Position numbers and translations under genes: made by a program. A stretch of 64,000 nucleotides of DNA from JANXQG01 sp963804375 (GTDB lineage: Bacteria; Planctomycetota; Planctomycetia; Pirellulales; Thermoguttaceae): contig CAWDQE010000014.1 of the NCBI GenBank assembly GCA_963804375.1, forward strand, positions 124,001 through 188,000, in the 5' to 3' direction. Shown piece by piece: positions 1 through 11,186 of the stretch (position 1 is its first letter; the number at the start of each line of letters is the position of its first letter). The notes beneath the pieces are model-generated. The model was not told the DNA's origin. It searched no databases and saw only the letters and a program-made list of their open reading frames with translations.

Positions 1-624
1 GGCGTGTTCGGCATCAGTCTCAGCGAATATGCCCCTTACTTGCTCTCCGGCCTGACATTCTGGAACTTTGTTTCCGCGGCTGCAATCGTTGGCTGCCAAA
101 GCTTCTTCCAGGGCGAATCGTACATCCGCCAGCACCGCGCCCCGCTGGCCATGTATCCCTTGCGAACGACGCTCGGTGCGGGCTATCACTTCCTGGTCGG
201 CATGGGCGTGGTCCTCGTGGCCGTGAGCATCTTCTCGGGCTTCGACAACCCTCTGGCCCTGTTGAGCCTCGTGCCGTCGCTCGTCTTGTTGTTCGTCTTC
301 GCCTGGTCGCTGGCCGTATGCACGGGCACGCTGAATGTGCTCTTTCACGACACACAACACCTGCTGGAGATCATCCTGCAGATCCTGTTCTACATGACGC
401 CGATCATTTACAAGCCCGAAATCCTCATCAAACGGGGCTTGGGCTGGGCCGTGCAGTTCAATCCCTTTGCCGTGCTGCTGGAACTGGTCCGCCAGCCGCT
501 TCTGGAGGGCGCCTTGCCATCGGTCGAGACTACCTGGGCCAGTCTGCTGATCGTAGCGGCCACGGTGGCCATCGCGGCACTGTTGCTCCGCTGGTGCGAA
601 CGGCGGCTGGTCTTCTTCATGTGA
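1..624 (+). CDS. Polysaccharide ABC exporter permease (5' partial)
   Basis: This is the C-terminal part of an ABC-2 type permease of the TagG/KpsM/Wzm kind, which moves lipid-linked polysaccharide across the inner membrane. The frame is already open at base 1, so the real start lies upstream. Several hydrophobic segments are visible (about residues 50-80, 85-110, 115-140 and 180-200). The short periplasmic stretch 'FYMTPIIYKPE' before the last helices is typical of the family. It is followed 38 bases later by the matching ATPase gene, which supports the pairing. The exported glycan cannot be read from this window. Confidence 0.85.
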   Translation, partial: GVFGISLSEYAPYLLSGLTFWNFVSAAAIVGCQSFFQGESYIRQHRAPLAMYPLRTTLGAGYHFLVGMGVVLVAVSIFSGFDNPLALLSLVPSLVLLFVFAWSLAVCTGTLNVLFHDTQHLLEIILQILFYMTPIIYKPEILIKRGLGWAVQFNPFAVLLELVRQPLLEGALPSVETTWASLLIVAATVAIAALLLRWCERRLVFFM

Positions 625-662
625 CGCGGTTTTTTGCGACAAGTTCGCCGGAGAGAGCACCG

Positions 663-1424
663 ATGAAGCTGATCGAACTCGACGACGTGAGCCTGCACTT
701 CCACGTGCGCTGTCAAGGCCGCACGAGCCTGAAAGAATACCTGCTCAATGGCCTATTTCTCGGCCGCAAGCAGAATGTGATCGAGGTCAAAGCCCTCGAG
801 CGCATCGACCTGGCCGTGGAACAAGGCGAGCGCGTCGGCATCATCGGGCACAACGGCGCCGGCAAGAGCACGCTCCTGAAACTGCTGGCCGGCATCTATC
901 CGCCGACCTCCGGCACGCGCCGCGTGTCGGGCCGCGTCAGCTCGCTGTTCGACATTTCGCTCGGCTTCGAACCCGAGGCCAATGGCTGGGACAACATCCG
1001 CTTTCGCAGCTACCTGCAAGGCGAAACGCCCCACTCGGTCCAATCGCGCCTGCAAGCGATCGCCGACTTCAGCGAGTTGGGCGAATTTCTCGACATGCCG
1101 GTGCGCTACTATTCCTCCGGCATGCTCGTGCGGCTCGCCTTTTCGGTCGCCACGGCCATCGAGCCGGAGATCCTCATCGTCGACGAGGTGCTCTCGGCCG
1201 GCGACCACTCCTTCCAGGCCAAGGCTCAACAGCGGATGCAGGCCCTGATTTCCCACGCCCAAGCGGTCGTGGTCGTAAGTCACGACTTGGCCTCCTTGAC
1301 GAGAATTTGCAGCCGCATCCTCTGGCTGGACCACGGGCGGATCCGCATGTCGGGCCCGGCCGCCGAAATCATGCCGGCCTACGTGGCCCACATGCAAGAA
1401 AACTCGCAGCAGCGGGCGGCGTGA
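663..1424 (+). CDS. Polysaccharide ABC exporter ATP-binding protein (TagH/KpsT/Wzt type)
   Basis: Cytoplasmic ATPase partner of the preceding permease, 253 residues. The order of motifs is Walker A 'GHNGAGKST' (about residue 63), Q-loop region, ABC signature 'YSSGM' (about 147), Walker B 'ILIVDEVL' (about 170) and the H-loop 'VVVSHD'. The spacing, with an N-terminal segment before the first strand and the 'YSSGM' form of the signature, matches polysaccharide/teichoic acid exporters. There is no C-terminal glycan-binding domain of the Wzt type. An upstream in-frame extension to 318 overlaps the permease and has no coding character, so I start at the ATG at 663, preceded by GAGAG. Confidence 0.9.
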   Translation: MKLIELDDVSLHFHVRCQGRTSLKEYLLNGLFLGRKQNVIEVKALERIDLAVEQGERVGIIGHNGAGKSTLLKLLAGIYPPTSGTRRVSGRVSSLFDISLGFEPEANGWDNIRFRSYLQGETPHSVQSRLQAIADFSELGEFLDMPVRYYSSGMLVRLAFSVATAIEPEILIVDEVLSAGDHSFQAKAQQRMQALISHAQAVVVVSHDLASLTRICSRILWLDHGRIRMSGPAAEIMPAYVAHMQENSQQRAA

Positions 1425-1486
1425 GACGGTTCGGACAACCGCCGTCAAAGCAGCCCGTTTTGATCCGTCTTTTCTGCCGCATGGCG

Positions 1487-1515
1487 TTGAAGAACTGCGC
1501 CAAAACTGGTATAAT
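1487..1515 (+). promoter_or_regulatory. Sigma-70-type promoter before gyrA
   Basis: A -35 box TTGAAG (1487-1492), 17-base spacer and consensus -10 box TATAAT (1510-1515) lie in the gap between the ABC ATPase gene and gyrA. The predicted leader is about 165 bases. It contains a weak stem (AAGCCG with CGGCTT, about 1547-1578) followed by a T run, which could be an attenuator, but the stem is short. The match to consensus is the evidence; activity is inferred. Confidence 0.65.
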
Positions 1516-1686
1516 CCCTCTCTTTGCCACGGTGCGATGCGAAAGCCGTAAGCTTCCATCAGGAAAGAAGATGCGGCTTTTTTGGGCGACTTGTCCTAAG
1601 ACGCCTCCTGCGGCCCGTTAGCGGTCAAAGGGGAACCTGGTTTCGGGACCCGTTCGCCGAGCACTCTGTCGACGAAAGGATGCCGT

Positions 1687-4510
1687 TTGTCCACCGATTC
1701 CAACCTGCCGCCCGATCCGCCCGAACCACCTGATCCCGAGGAAGTTTCCCCTGAAGAAACCCCACCGTCGGGTGGCGATATTCACCTGGGGCGGCTCATT
1801 CCCCGGCCGATCGACGAAGAACTCAAAGACAGCTACCTGACGTACTCGATGAGCGTGATCGTCAGCCGGGCCTTGCCCGATGTCCGCGACGGGCTCAAAC
1901 CGTCGCAGCGGCGAATCCTCGTCGCCATGTCCGATCTGGGGCTCACGCCGGGGGCCTCCACGTCAAAGTGCGCCGGTATCGTCGGCGAGACGATGAAGCG
2001 CTATCACCCGCACGGCGACATGGCCATCTATCCGACCTTGGTCCGTCTGGCCCAGGATTGGAACACCCGCTATCCGCTCATCGACAAGCAGGGAAACTTC
2101 GGCTCGATCGCCGGTCTTCCGCCCGCGGCCATGCGTTATACCGAGGCCCGCATGTCCGCCTTCGCCGCCCTGATGATGGACGATACGAAGATGGATACGG
2201 TCGACTTCCTGCCCACTTATGACGAGAAGGGCACGGAACCATCGGTCTTGCCGTCAAAATTTCCTAATCTGCTGGTGAATGGTTCGCAAGGCATCGCGGT
2301 CGGCATGGCGACCTCGATCCCGCCGCACAACCTGGTGGAGATCTGCGATGCCCTGATCCGTTTGATTGACGACCCCGACATTTCCATCGACGAACTGATG
2401 GAGATCGTCCCCGGGCCAGACTTCCCTACGGGCAACATCGTCTGCGGCCGGGCCGGCTTGCGGCGGGGTTATTACACGGGCCGCGGCACGATCACGCTCC
2501 GCGCGGGCCCGCATCGAGGAGCACGGCAAGGGCCGCTTCCGCATCGTTGTCAACGAAGTGCCCTATCAGGCCGCTCGCGATCGCGTCGAAGAACGGATTG
2601 CGGAACTGGTCAACGACGGCCGCATTCCCGGCATTTCGGGTTCGCGAAACGAAAGCGACCTGAAGGAGCCGGTCCGCCTGGTGCTGGAGTTGAAGAAAGA
2701 CGCCGACCCGGAGGTCGTGCTCAACCAACTCTACCAGTTCTCGCCGTTGCAAGACACCTTTTCGCTGATTTTTCTCGCCCTGGTCGACGGCAAGCCGCGG
2801 GTGATGGGTTTCAAGGAGCTTCTGGAAGAGTTCATCCGCCATCGCGAGATCGTCATCCGCCGCCGCACGCAGTTTCTGTTGGCCAAGGCCCGGCAGCGGA
2901 AGCATACACTGGAAGGCCTGCTGTTGGCCCTGGCCAATATCGACGAAGTGATCCGCACCATCCGCACGTCGGCCAACCAGGAAGAGGCCAAGCGGCGGTT
3001 GATGCTCATTCAAACGCCCGCCGCCATGCTTCGCCGGGCCCTAGGCGACGACGGTTACGAGATCTTCCAGTCGGAGCGGGGCGTGCAGGAAACCTACTCG
3101 CTCACGCCCGTCCAGGCCGACGCGATCTTGCGCATGACCCTGGGCCAATTGGTCAACCTGGAGCAGGAGAAGCTCAGCGGCGAGCACCAGGAGTTGCTGG
3201 CGAAGATCCGCGAGTACAATCGCATCCTTTCCGACCGAAACAACATCCTCGACATCATCCGCGACGACCTCAAGGAGCTGAAGAGGAAGTATCCCGAGCC
3301 GCGGCGGACGGAAATCAGCGGCGAGGAGATCGGCGAGGTCGACCTCGAGGACCTGATCCCCGAGGAGACGATGGTCGTCTCGATCAGCAGCAACGGCTAC
3401 ATCAAGCGGACGCCCGTCTCGGCCTATCGGGCCCAGCACCGCGGCGGCAAGGGCCTGACCGGGGCCAAGACCGAAGAGGAAGATCCGATCGAACACCTGT
3501 TCGTCGCCAGCACGCACTCGTACCTGATGTTCTTTACCAACCAGGGCAAGGTCTACTGGCGAAAGGTCTATGATCTGCCGCAGTCGGCCCGCGACAGCCG
3601 CGGCCGCGCGGTCGTCAATCTGCTCAGCCTGCAGGAGGGCGAGCGAATCACCGACTGCCGCGCCATCCGCGACTTCGCCCTGCCGGACCATTACCTGGTG
3701 ATGGCCACGGCCAAGGGCCTGGTCAAGAAAACACCGCTGGAGGCCTATTGCCACCCGCGGCCCAGTGGAATCATCGCCATCAAGCTCCGCGAGGGCGACC
3801 AGTTGGTCGATGTCGTCGTGACCCGCAAGGACGAGGAACTGGTCCTGGCCACGACCAAGGGCATGGCGATCCGCTTCAAGGAATCGGACGCCCGGCCGAT
3901 GGGCCGCGCGTCCAGCGGCGTGAAAGGCATCCGCTTGAGCAAGGACGACCAGGTCGTGGGCATGGTGGTGGCCGATCCGGAGGCCACGCTCTTGACCGCC
4001 TGCGCCAACGGCTACGGCAAGCGGACCCCCTTCGGCCCGAATTCGCCGGTCGCGGGCACCATGTACTCATGGTCGGCGGAAGGCGACCTCCCGGAAAGCG
4101 AAGCGGGCGATGACGAGGCGTCGGATCAACAGGACGGGCCCGAGCAGGATGGACCCGAGGAGAGCGCCGAGGCCGAAGCCCCCGAGGGGGAAGGCGAGGG
4201 GGAACCTTCATCGTCGCGATCGTATCGCACGCAACGCCGCGGCGGAAAAGGCGTGCGCGACATCAAGACCACCGAACGCAACGGTCCGGTGATCGGCATC
4301 GTCCGCATCCGCGAGGGAGATGAACTGCTGATGATGACCGCCCGCGGCAAGATCCAGCGGATTCCCTCGGGCGACATCAACATCATCGGCCGCAACACCC
4401 AGGGCGTGCGCTTCATGAGTCTTGACGAAGGCGATACCTTGGTGGCCGTGAAGCGCGTGCCCAAGGAAGACGCCGAGAAGCCGGAAGAGGAAACGACGGA
4501 GAAACCATGA
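1687..4510 (+). CDS. gyrA: DNA gyrase subunit A (apparent frameshift near 2505)
   Basis: Gyrase A cuts and rejoins DNA to introduce negative supercoils together with GyrB. The start is a TTG at 1687 with AAAGGAT just upstream. The protein has an acidic, Pro-rich tail of about 30 residues, the catalytic 'MRYTEAR' with Tyr151, then a break near 2505 where the frame moves by +1 (equal to two lost bases in CGCGCGGGCCCGC). It resumes as '..RIEEHGKGRFRIVVNEVPYQ'. The C-terminal beta-pinwheel follows, with repeated 'RGGKG' blade motifs and a full GyrA box 'QRRGGKG', which separates it from ParC. Between late blades lies an unusual acidic insert of about 55 residues (4054-4230), preceded by a dispersed DNA motif at 4054-4076. 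The stop overlaps the ATG of the next gene by 4 bases. Confidence 0.95.
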
Positions 4511-5830
4511 AACTTGCAATTGTCGGAACGGGCTACGTGGGACTGGTCACCGGCACGTGCCTTGCCGAAACGGGCAACGACGTGACCTGCGTCGATTGCG
4601 ACGCGCGGAAGATCGAGCGGCTCCTGCGGGGCGAGGCGCCGATCTACGAGCCGGGCCTGGCAGAACTGATTTCCCGCAACGCCGCCGCCGGGCTGCTGCA
4701 CTTTACCACCGACCTGGCGGCCGCCGCGGCAGACGCCAAAGCCGTGTTCCTCGCCGTGGGCACGCCGCCGGCCGACGACGGCTCGGTCGATCTTTCGGCC
4801 CTCTGGACGGTCGTGGACGATCTGGCCCCGCACTTGGCCGAAGGCGCGATCGTGGTCTTGAAGAGCACCGTGCCGGTGGGCACCAACGCCGCCGTCTCCG
4901 CGCGGCTCCGCCAGCTCACGGGTCGTGGACCCGGGGCGCCGCGCGCCCCCGCGTGGCCAATAACCCGGAGTTCCTCAAGGAAGGAGCGGCCATCGACGAC
5001 TTCATGAAGCCCGACCGCGTGGTCATCGGCACCAACGACCCCGAGGTCCGCGACGTGTTATCGGACCTGTACCAGCCGTATTTGCGGACCGACAAGCCGC
5101 TGCTTTGCATGTCGCCGGAAAGCGCGGAGATGACCAAGTACGTGGCCAACGCCCTGCTCTCGACGAAGATCAGCTTCATCAACGAGATGGCGAACGTCTG
5201 CGAGCGGACGGGGGCCGACATCAACGAGGTCCGCCGCGGCATCGGCCACGACAGCCGCATCGGCTTCGCTTTCCTCTTTCCCGGCGTGGGCTACGGCGGC
5301 AGTTGCTTTCCCAAGGACGTGCGGGCCCTGGCGGCGGTCGCCCGGGCCCACGGCGTGCAGCCGCGGATTCTCGACGCGGTCCACGAGGTGAACCTGTGCC
5401 AGAAGTCGGTCCTTTTCGAGAAGATATTGAAGCATTTTCGCGGCAAGCTGAGCGGCCTGACCGTGGGCGTCTGGGGGCTGGCCTTCAAACCGGGCACCGA
5501 CGACATCCGCGAGGCCCCCGCGCTGGTGCTCATCGACAGTTTGCTGGCCCAGGGAGCGAAGGTGCGGGTCTACGACCCCGAGGCGATGGAAAACGTCCGC
5601 GCCCATTATGGCGCCAAGCTCGTCTATCTGCGCATCGCGACGAGGTGCTGGAAGGGGCCGATGCCTTGGCGATCGTGACCGAGTGGAAGCATTTCATCAA
5701 TCCCGATTTCGACAAGCTGCACGGCCTGATGCGGCAGCCGGTGATTTTCGACGGCCGCAATCTCTACCGCCTCGAGCGGATGAAGAAGGCCGGATTCACC
5801 TACTATAGTATCGGGCGTCCGGCGGTGTAG
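4507..5830 (+). CDS. UDP-glucose 6-dehydrogenase (two apparent frameshifts)
   Basis: Oxidises UDP-glucose to UDP-glucuronate with two NAD+, feeding surface polysaccharide synthesis; it fits the exporter genes upstream. The N-terminus 'MKLAIVGTGYVGLVTG' is the Rossmann dinucleotide motif. The central part has 'NNPEFLKEG' and the catalytic cysteine in 'GYGGSCFPKD'. The C-terminal domain has 'WGLAFKPGTDDIREAP'. Two breaks are present, near 4945 (run of GCGCGCCCCC) and near 5635. Each is repaired by adding one base, after which the protein is full length, about 442 residues. The ATG overlaps the gyrA stop codon, so translation is probably coupled. It ends one base from the convergent xylulokinase stop. 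Likely ugd/tuaD type. Confidence 0.92.
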
Positions 5831-5831
5831 T

Positions 5832-7379
5832 TCACCGACAGACCATGATCGATCCCAACCCCGCGATCGTCTTGAAATCAGCCTTCAGCGAGCGGTAAAG
5901 CTGCTGATAGACCGGGAAGGCGGCATCGTAAACCTTCTTGGCGGCCCGGTGGGGCGCGGTCTCGCTGACGACGCGGATCGTGGCGCCGCAGGCCTCGGCG
6001 ATGTTCTTGTACTCGCCGGCCCCGACGGCCGCCAGGAGCGCGACGCCGTAGGCCGGGCCTTCCTCGCTGTTGATCGTCACCACCCTGCGGCCGAAGGCGT
6101 CGGCCTGGATCTGCCGCCACAAGGCACTGCGGGCCCCGCCGCCGGATGCGCGGATCTGCTTGATCGGCACGCCCAGGCCCTCGAAAATCGCCAGGCTCTC
6201 CCGCATGGAATACGTCACGCCTTCCAGGATCGAGCGGATCAGGTGGCCGCGCTGGTGCGAGAGTGTCAGGCCGATAAAGCAGCCCCGCGCATCGGGATCG
6301 GCGTGCGGCGTCCGCTCGCCGGAAAGATAGGGCAGGAAGAACAGTCCGCTGCTCCCCGCGGCCACCGCCTCGGCCTCGGCAGTGAGCAAGGTGTAGGCGT
6401 CGACCTTTTTCTTCTTGGCCTCGGCTACGACCGCCTGGCACAAGGCATTGCGGAACCATTGCAGCGAGCCGCCGGCCGAGAGGTTCACGCCCATCATGTG
6501 CCACTTGCCGCGGACCGCATGGCAGAAGGTGTGTACGCGGCCCTCGGGATCGATTTTCACCTCGTCGCTGTGCACGAAGACCACGCCGGAAGTGCCCAGC
6601 GAGGTGGAGAGCACGCCCTTGGTGACGATGCCGTTGCCCACCGCCCCCGCCGCGCAGTCGCCAGCCCCGCCCACGACGAGGCAATCGGGCGAGAGACCCA
6701 ACTCGGCCGCCACGGCGGGCGCGAGCCTGCCGGTCACTTCCTCCGACTCGTAGCAGCGGGCCAAGAGGCCCGAATCGAGTTCCAGCTTGGAAAGAAGATC
6801 GGCCGACCAGGCCCGTTGGGCCACATCCAACAGCAGCATGCCGCTGGCGTCGCTCACTTCGGTGGCGAACTCGCCGGTCAAGCGGCGGCGGATCTCGTCC
6901 TTGGGCAGCAGGACCTTCTTCGTCTTTTCGAAATTCTTCGGCTCGTGGTTCCGCAGCCAGAGAATCTTGGGCGCGGTGAAGCCGGTCAAGGCCGGGTTGG
7001 CGACCATGCGGATCAGCGCGCTGCGGCCGCCCGCGCGGCGCTCGATCTCTTCACATTCGGCGGCCGTCCGCTGGTCGTTCCAGAGGATCGCGCGGCGAAC
7101 CACCTTGCACTGCTTGTCGAGAAAGACCGAACCGTGCATCTGGCCGGATAGCCCGATCGCCTTCACGTCGCCCGGCTGGAGCTTTGCCTTCTTGACCACG
7201 CGGCGGACCGAGCCGATTGTGGCCTTCCACCAATCTTCCGGGTCCTGCTCGCTCCACAGCGGCTTGGGGTGGTACAGGGGATAGGTCTCCAGGGCGGAGG
7301 CCAGGATGCGGCCCTCGGGGTCGATCGCCAGGGTCTTGGTGCCGGAAGTGCCAATGTCGATTCCCAGGAAAACGCTCAT
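5832..7379 (-). CDS. xylB: Xylulokinase
   Basis: FGGY-family kinase that phosphorylates D-xylulose to xylulose 5-phosphate. The start 'MSVFLGIDIGTSGTKT' carries the first phosphate-binding motif; the frame is open further upstream but the family N-terminus falls here. 'SGQMHGSVFLD' and 'ILWNDQR' are the xylulokinase substrate signatures, 'GGAGDCAAGAVGNG' and 'LGTSGVVF' form the second phosphate motif, and 'LEGVTYSMRE' plus 'ASGGGARS' mark the C-terminal FGGY region. At 515 residues it is close to the family length. It stands alone, with no xylose isomerase gene beside it. Confidence 0.93.
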   Translation of the reverse strand: MSVFLGIDIGTSGTKTLAIDPEGRILASALETYPLYHPKPLWSEQDPEDWWKATIGSVRRVVKKAKLQPGDVKAIGLSGQMHGSVFLDKQCKVVRRAILWNDQRTAAECEEIERRAGGRSALIRMVANPALTGFTAPKILWLRNHEPKNFEKTKKVLLPKDEIRRRLTGEFATEVSDASGMLLLDVAQRAWSADLLSKLELDSGLLARCYESEEVTGRLAPAVAAELGLSPDCLVVGGAGDCAAGAVGNGIVTKGVLSTSLGTSGVVFVHSDEVKIDPEGRVHTFCHAVRGKWHMMGVNLSAGGSLQWFRNALCQAVVAEAKKKKVDAYTLLTAEAEAVAAGSSGLFFLPYLSGERTPHADPDARGCFIGLTLSHQRGHLIRSILEGVTYSMRESLAIFEGLGVPIKQIRASGGGARSALWRQIQADAFGRRVVTINSEEGPAYGVALLAAVGAGEYKNIAEACGATIRVVSETAPHRAAKKVYDAAFPVYQQLYRSLKADFKTIAGLGSIMVCR

Positions 7380-7516
7380 TGCTGTGGTTCTCGGTTGCGG
7401 TGTGAAACGGTCGGAAGGTCCAGGAAAGGTCGATTTTAACCTCGCGGGATGAGCGTGTGAAGGGTGCGGAGAGTGAGATACATCCTGGTCCTGCGCGATC
7501 AAGCAAACGTGCAGCG

Positions 7517-10500
7517 CTAAAGCATTGTGCCGGCGAGTTCGCCAAGTTCTTTCTCCAGGGTCTCGCTTTGGGAGAAGCTGCTGGCTGTGGTCAGGAGCGT
7601 CACAGCCTCCAGGATCGACTTCGCAGTGCGTTTCGTAGGCAGCGCGATGACAATTTCACGAAGGGACGATCCGTTGACAGGATAGAATCCTTTGGGGGTT
7701 GGGCAGCGTGCGGTCACCAGGCATTCATCGGCCTGGGCGCTGTTCAGGAACGCCAGACAGTACTTCATCACGTCCTGCAACGAGACATCGCCGCCAACGG
7801 CATCGCTCAACTCGTTTCGCAAATCCATATAGCCCGCGTTGGTTTTCACTGTCGGCTGGAGATAAAGGCAGGCATGATCGGAAAGGTAACCGGCGGTGTC
7901 CAAGGAGAACCGCACGGATTTCACCAACGTAGGGGAAATGATGCGCACGGGCGACAGCATCAACCTTGGGTCGCGCGGTCGATGGTATTCATACCAGTGC
8001 TTGCCGGTCTGCGTGAATCGCTGCTTTTCGAAAACGCGGCCTTCCAGACGCTCGTAATGTTCCACAAGATACCTGGCTGCCGCCGGGTACTTCACCAGTC
8101 CGAGCGCGATGCGGTGGTCGAGGAGTTCCTTCACGGCGGTCCGATTGATGCCGCGACGCACGATGTCGACTTCGTGGGGGTCGAGCTGTTTTTCGAAGTC
8201 GAGTGCATGGCGAAGATCCAATCGCCGGACCGTCTCGCGGAGCTTGGGATCGGCAACTTCGTCTGCCCTCAACGTGAAGGCGGCCACGGCGTTGCCGCCC
8301 GAAAGCACGTACGGATACAACAGCACTCGGCCTTTCCACGCGACCGACCAGCGGCCAGCCTCTTTGCTCTTGATCGCCTTGTGGAGAAGCGCCGCTTCAA
8401 GCCCCAGCGCCGATGCTTCTTCTGCGGACATCAGGAAAACGTCGAGGCATCCCCCGGGCGTGACACCCTGCGCGTCGTCCAAGATTTCGGCAGCGGTGAG
8501 TGCCCGAACGCGGGCCCCCTTGGCTTGTTTGACCGGGAGCAGGTTCCAACGCTCTTTCGCGGTTTCCTGCAAGGCACGGACCTTGATTCTCGTAGCGCGG
8601 GCAAACCCGACCGACGCGGTCCGGCGTCCTGAGGATAGTCGGTCGATGGCCTGCCGAATCGTGGAAACAACCTGCTTCCGGCGCTCGGCTTCCTCCCGCG
8701 CCCCGAGATCGGTTGGTGGCGCGGAAAGCACGGTAATGCAGCCCGAATCAAGGTCGGCGTTGTCGGTAGCGTCGGCAACCGTCAGAGAGGGCGTGTTCAT
8801 GGCGTGGAAGAACAATTGCCCGAACGGATTGAGGACCACGATATATCTCAGTTGTGCCTTCGTCGCCAGGAGCCGTCGCAGGCCCGCGGCCCACTCCTTG
8901 TCCAGGAAGGTGCATTGCGTCACCAAAGCGAAACGGCCGCCCGGCTTCAGGATCTGAAGCGCGCGCTCGATGAACAAGCCGTAAACGTCGTACTTCCCCT
9001 GCGAAGTCGCCGGGTATTCCCCGGCAAACCGGATCTTTTTTGCCCGATCATAGACTGGCGCGAGTCGTCCCTTCAAGACGCCGCCCCAGGGCGGGTTGCC
9101 GAAAACGCGGTCGAAACGCTTCTTGAGCATCTCCTGGTAACGATGGAACGATTGCTCCGTGAGCTGGACGCGCGAGTTCAGTTTGCTGAAGAGGTCTGGG
9201 GCAATCAGGTCCTCGTCGTGCTTCTCCAGCGAGTCGGACGAGAAGATTTGCGGGTCGAAGGAGTAGCCAGGGTTCTTTTCGCGTGCTTTCACGTAGGTCG
9301 GCATCAACAGGAAGAGCACGTTGACGGTCGTGAGGAAGGCCGCAAACGGGTGTAGATCGACCGCGTGCAGGTTCCGCGAGACCAGGTCGAGTATGGTTTC
9401 GGCCTTCTTCCAGGCCGCAACGCCGCGCTTGCGCAGGTCCGCATGGCAAGGCAGGTCCAACTCCAGGTGCCGCAAGAGCCGCGCCAGGGCATTGGTGACG
9501 AACGCCCCACTGCCGCAGGCCGGATCGATGAAGGACAACTTGCAAAGCCCCTCGTGATCCTCGACAAAGCCCGCCAGGTCGAGAAGCAGATCGACCAATT
9601 CGTCGGGCGTGTAGAACCCCCCTAGTTTTTGTCGTTCCTCCTCGGGAAGATAATGCTGGTAGACGTTGCGCCAAACGTCAACGTCGACCTGTCCGAAGAA
9701 ATAACCGTCCAGAATTCGCAGCATCCGCTGCGCCGCGCGTTCGAATTCCGCGTCGATGCCGCGCAACCACGCCAATTCGCCCGCCGCGAGGACCGCCCGC
9801 TTGTCATAGCGCACCTGCCACCAGTCGAATTCGCCCAGTTCGAAAACGGAGGGCAGAAATCGCCGCATGGAGTCTTGGACTCGATAGAGAAGATCGGTGG
9901 CTGGCCCGGGCGTGTCCAGCACGGTTGAGCGAGGCGCCAAAAGGAGCTTCCCCATCCCTTCTCCCGAAAGTTGGCGATCGAAGATGCCCTGGTCCTCGCC
10001 GATACGATAGAGCAATGCCCGCGCAAGAATCACGTGCGCCGACTGGGCACACAGCTTGTCAACCGATTCCGAAAATGCCGGCCACAGGGCGTCGGCAAGG
10101 GCGGCAGGATCGCCCCGCTGTTCCGGGCGCATGATCGCGATGCGATCGGCGACGGCTGCCGCGGCGGTGCCCGTGAACCCCAGTTCACTGACCGCCCGCG
10201 CGATGTCGCCCGCCGTCGATCCCCCCTCGAAACTCCGCTGCGCCAGCAACTTGCCCGCTTGCCTTGGCGAGACGATCAACGATTTATCGCACCAAAGATC
10301 AAACAAATTCAACGCGATGTCGCGCACCTGCTCCCCCGCCTTGTGGCCGCGGAATCCCGACAAGGTAAACTCCAGAAGAGACGTAAAATCACCAATCACC
10401 TGGTCGAGGTCGGCGGCAAGCGCTTGGAGGAGATGGGGATTGCCTTTGGCGACGCGGTGCCGCGCTCGCCGCGGGGCGGTCTTGAAGTAGCGGAAGCCGG

Positions 10501-10976
10501 CCAAGGGCGCGAAGAATCCCTCCGCTTCTTCCGCCGTGGCGCGCTCTAACACCAAGGTGAAACGAGATTGAATTTCAAGAACGCCCGTAGGCGAGAAAAT
10601 GTCGAGCCTTTCCCACTCGCTGCCGTTAGTGAAGTACGCGTGGCGAAGTGTCCCGAATCCGGAAAGCCAACCTTCAAAGTCCTCTCGCTCCTTCTTGCTG
10701 GCGCGATGGTACGGCTTCTTGGTCTCGATCGTTGCCACGGGAAAGCTATCGGCATCCTGCAACAAGACGTCGAAGCGTTCGCCAACGACGATTCTCTCCA
10801 CCGGCCAGCCTAGGACGGCAGACAACAGATCGCTTACCAACCAGCCACGGAAAGAACGTTCCCCGCCTTCTCCAGGATAGCCTAGTCGTAATCCTGATTC
10901 TTGGCATCGCTCGAGAATCTTCGACAGCGCGCAAGAATCTCTACGCCAAGCCTATCGCTTTGATCTCGTTTCGACA
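7517..10976 (-). CDS. Type IIG-like restriction-modification enzyme (Eco57I/TaqI family; apparent N-terminal frameshift)
   Basis: Single polypeptide that probably both methylates adenine and cleaves DNA. An N-terminal PD-(D/E)xK-like nuclease is suggested by 'FDVLLQD' and 'VATIETKKP'. The methyltransferase has motif I 'FIDPACGSGAF' (about 440 residues after 10840) and motif IV 'NPPW' (about 580). The C-terminal third resembles a TaqI-like target recognition domain. The longest clean frame begins only at a TTG at 10840, but coding continues upstream as '..RLGYPGEGGERSFRGWLV'. With one base restored at a GCGCGC run (about 10928) it joins an ATG at 10976 preceded by GGAG at good spacing. No separate methylase or specificity gene is nearby. 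Confidence 0.82.
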
Positions 10977-11126
10977 TATCTAACACTCCATTCAAACGCC
11001 GCCATTATAGCTTATGGTCAGGAGCGTATAACCCCCCCTCAGGCAACGGCGCCTCTTTGGCATGGATACGGTACGAGGCGGTTCCAGGGGAGGTCTCGTT
11101 TCCTAACAACGGCCCGCAATGTATCG

Positions 11127-11132
11127 TATAAT
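11127..11132 (+). promoter_or_regulatory. Candidate -10 box before the solute-binding lipoprotein gene
   Basis: A perfect TATAAT lies 55 bases upstream of the ATG at 11187. No convincing -35 box is seen 16-18 bases before it, so this is only a possible promoter element. Confidence 0.35.
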
Positions 11133-11186
11133 GACGATTTTGGACACGGTGGCGATCTCCCGCCGCTTGCGAGTGTAGAGAGTGTC

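Noticed and set aside
318..662. N-terminal extension of the polysaccharide ABC ATPase
   Set aside because: It overlaps the permease gene in another frame and adds 115 residues not found in the family; the ATG at 663 fits the family N-terminus.
10056..10490. Open frames on the plus strand opposite the restriction-modification gene
   Set aside because: Antisense shadows of a gene with clear methyltransferase motifs on the minus strand.
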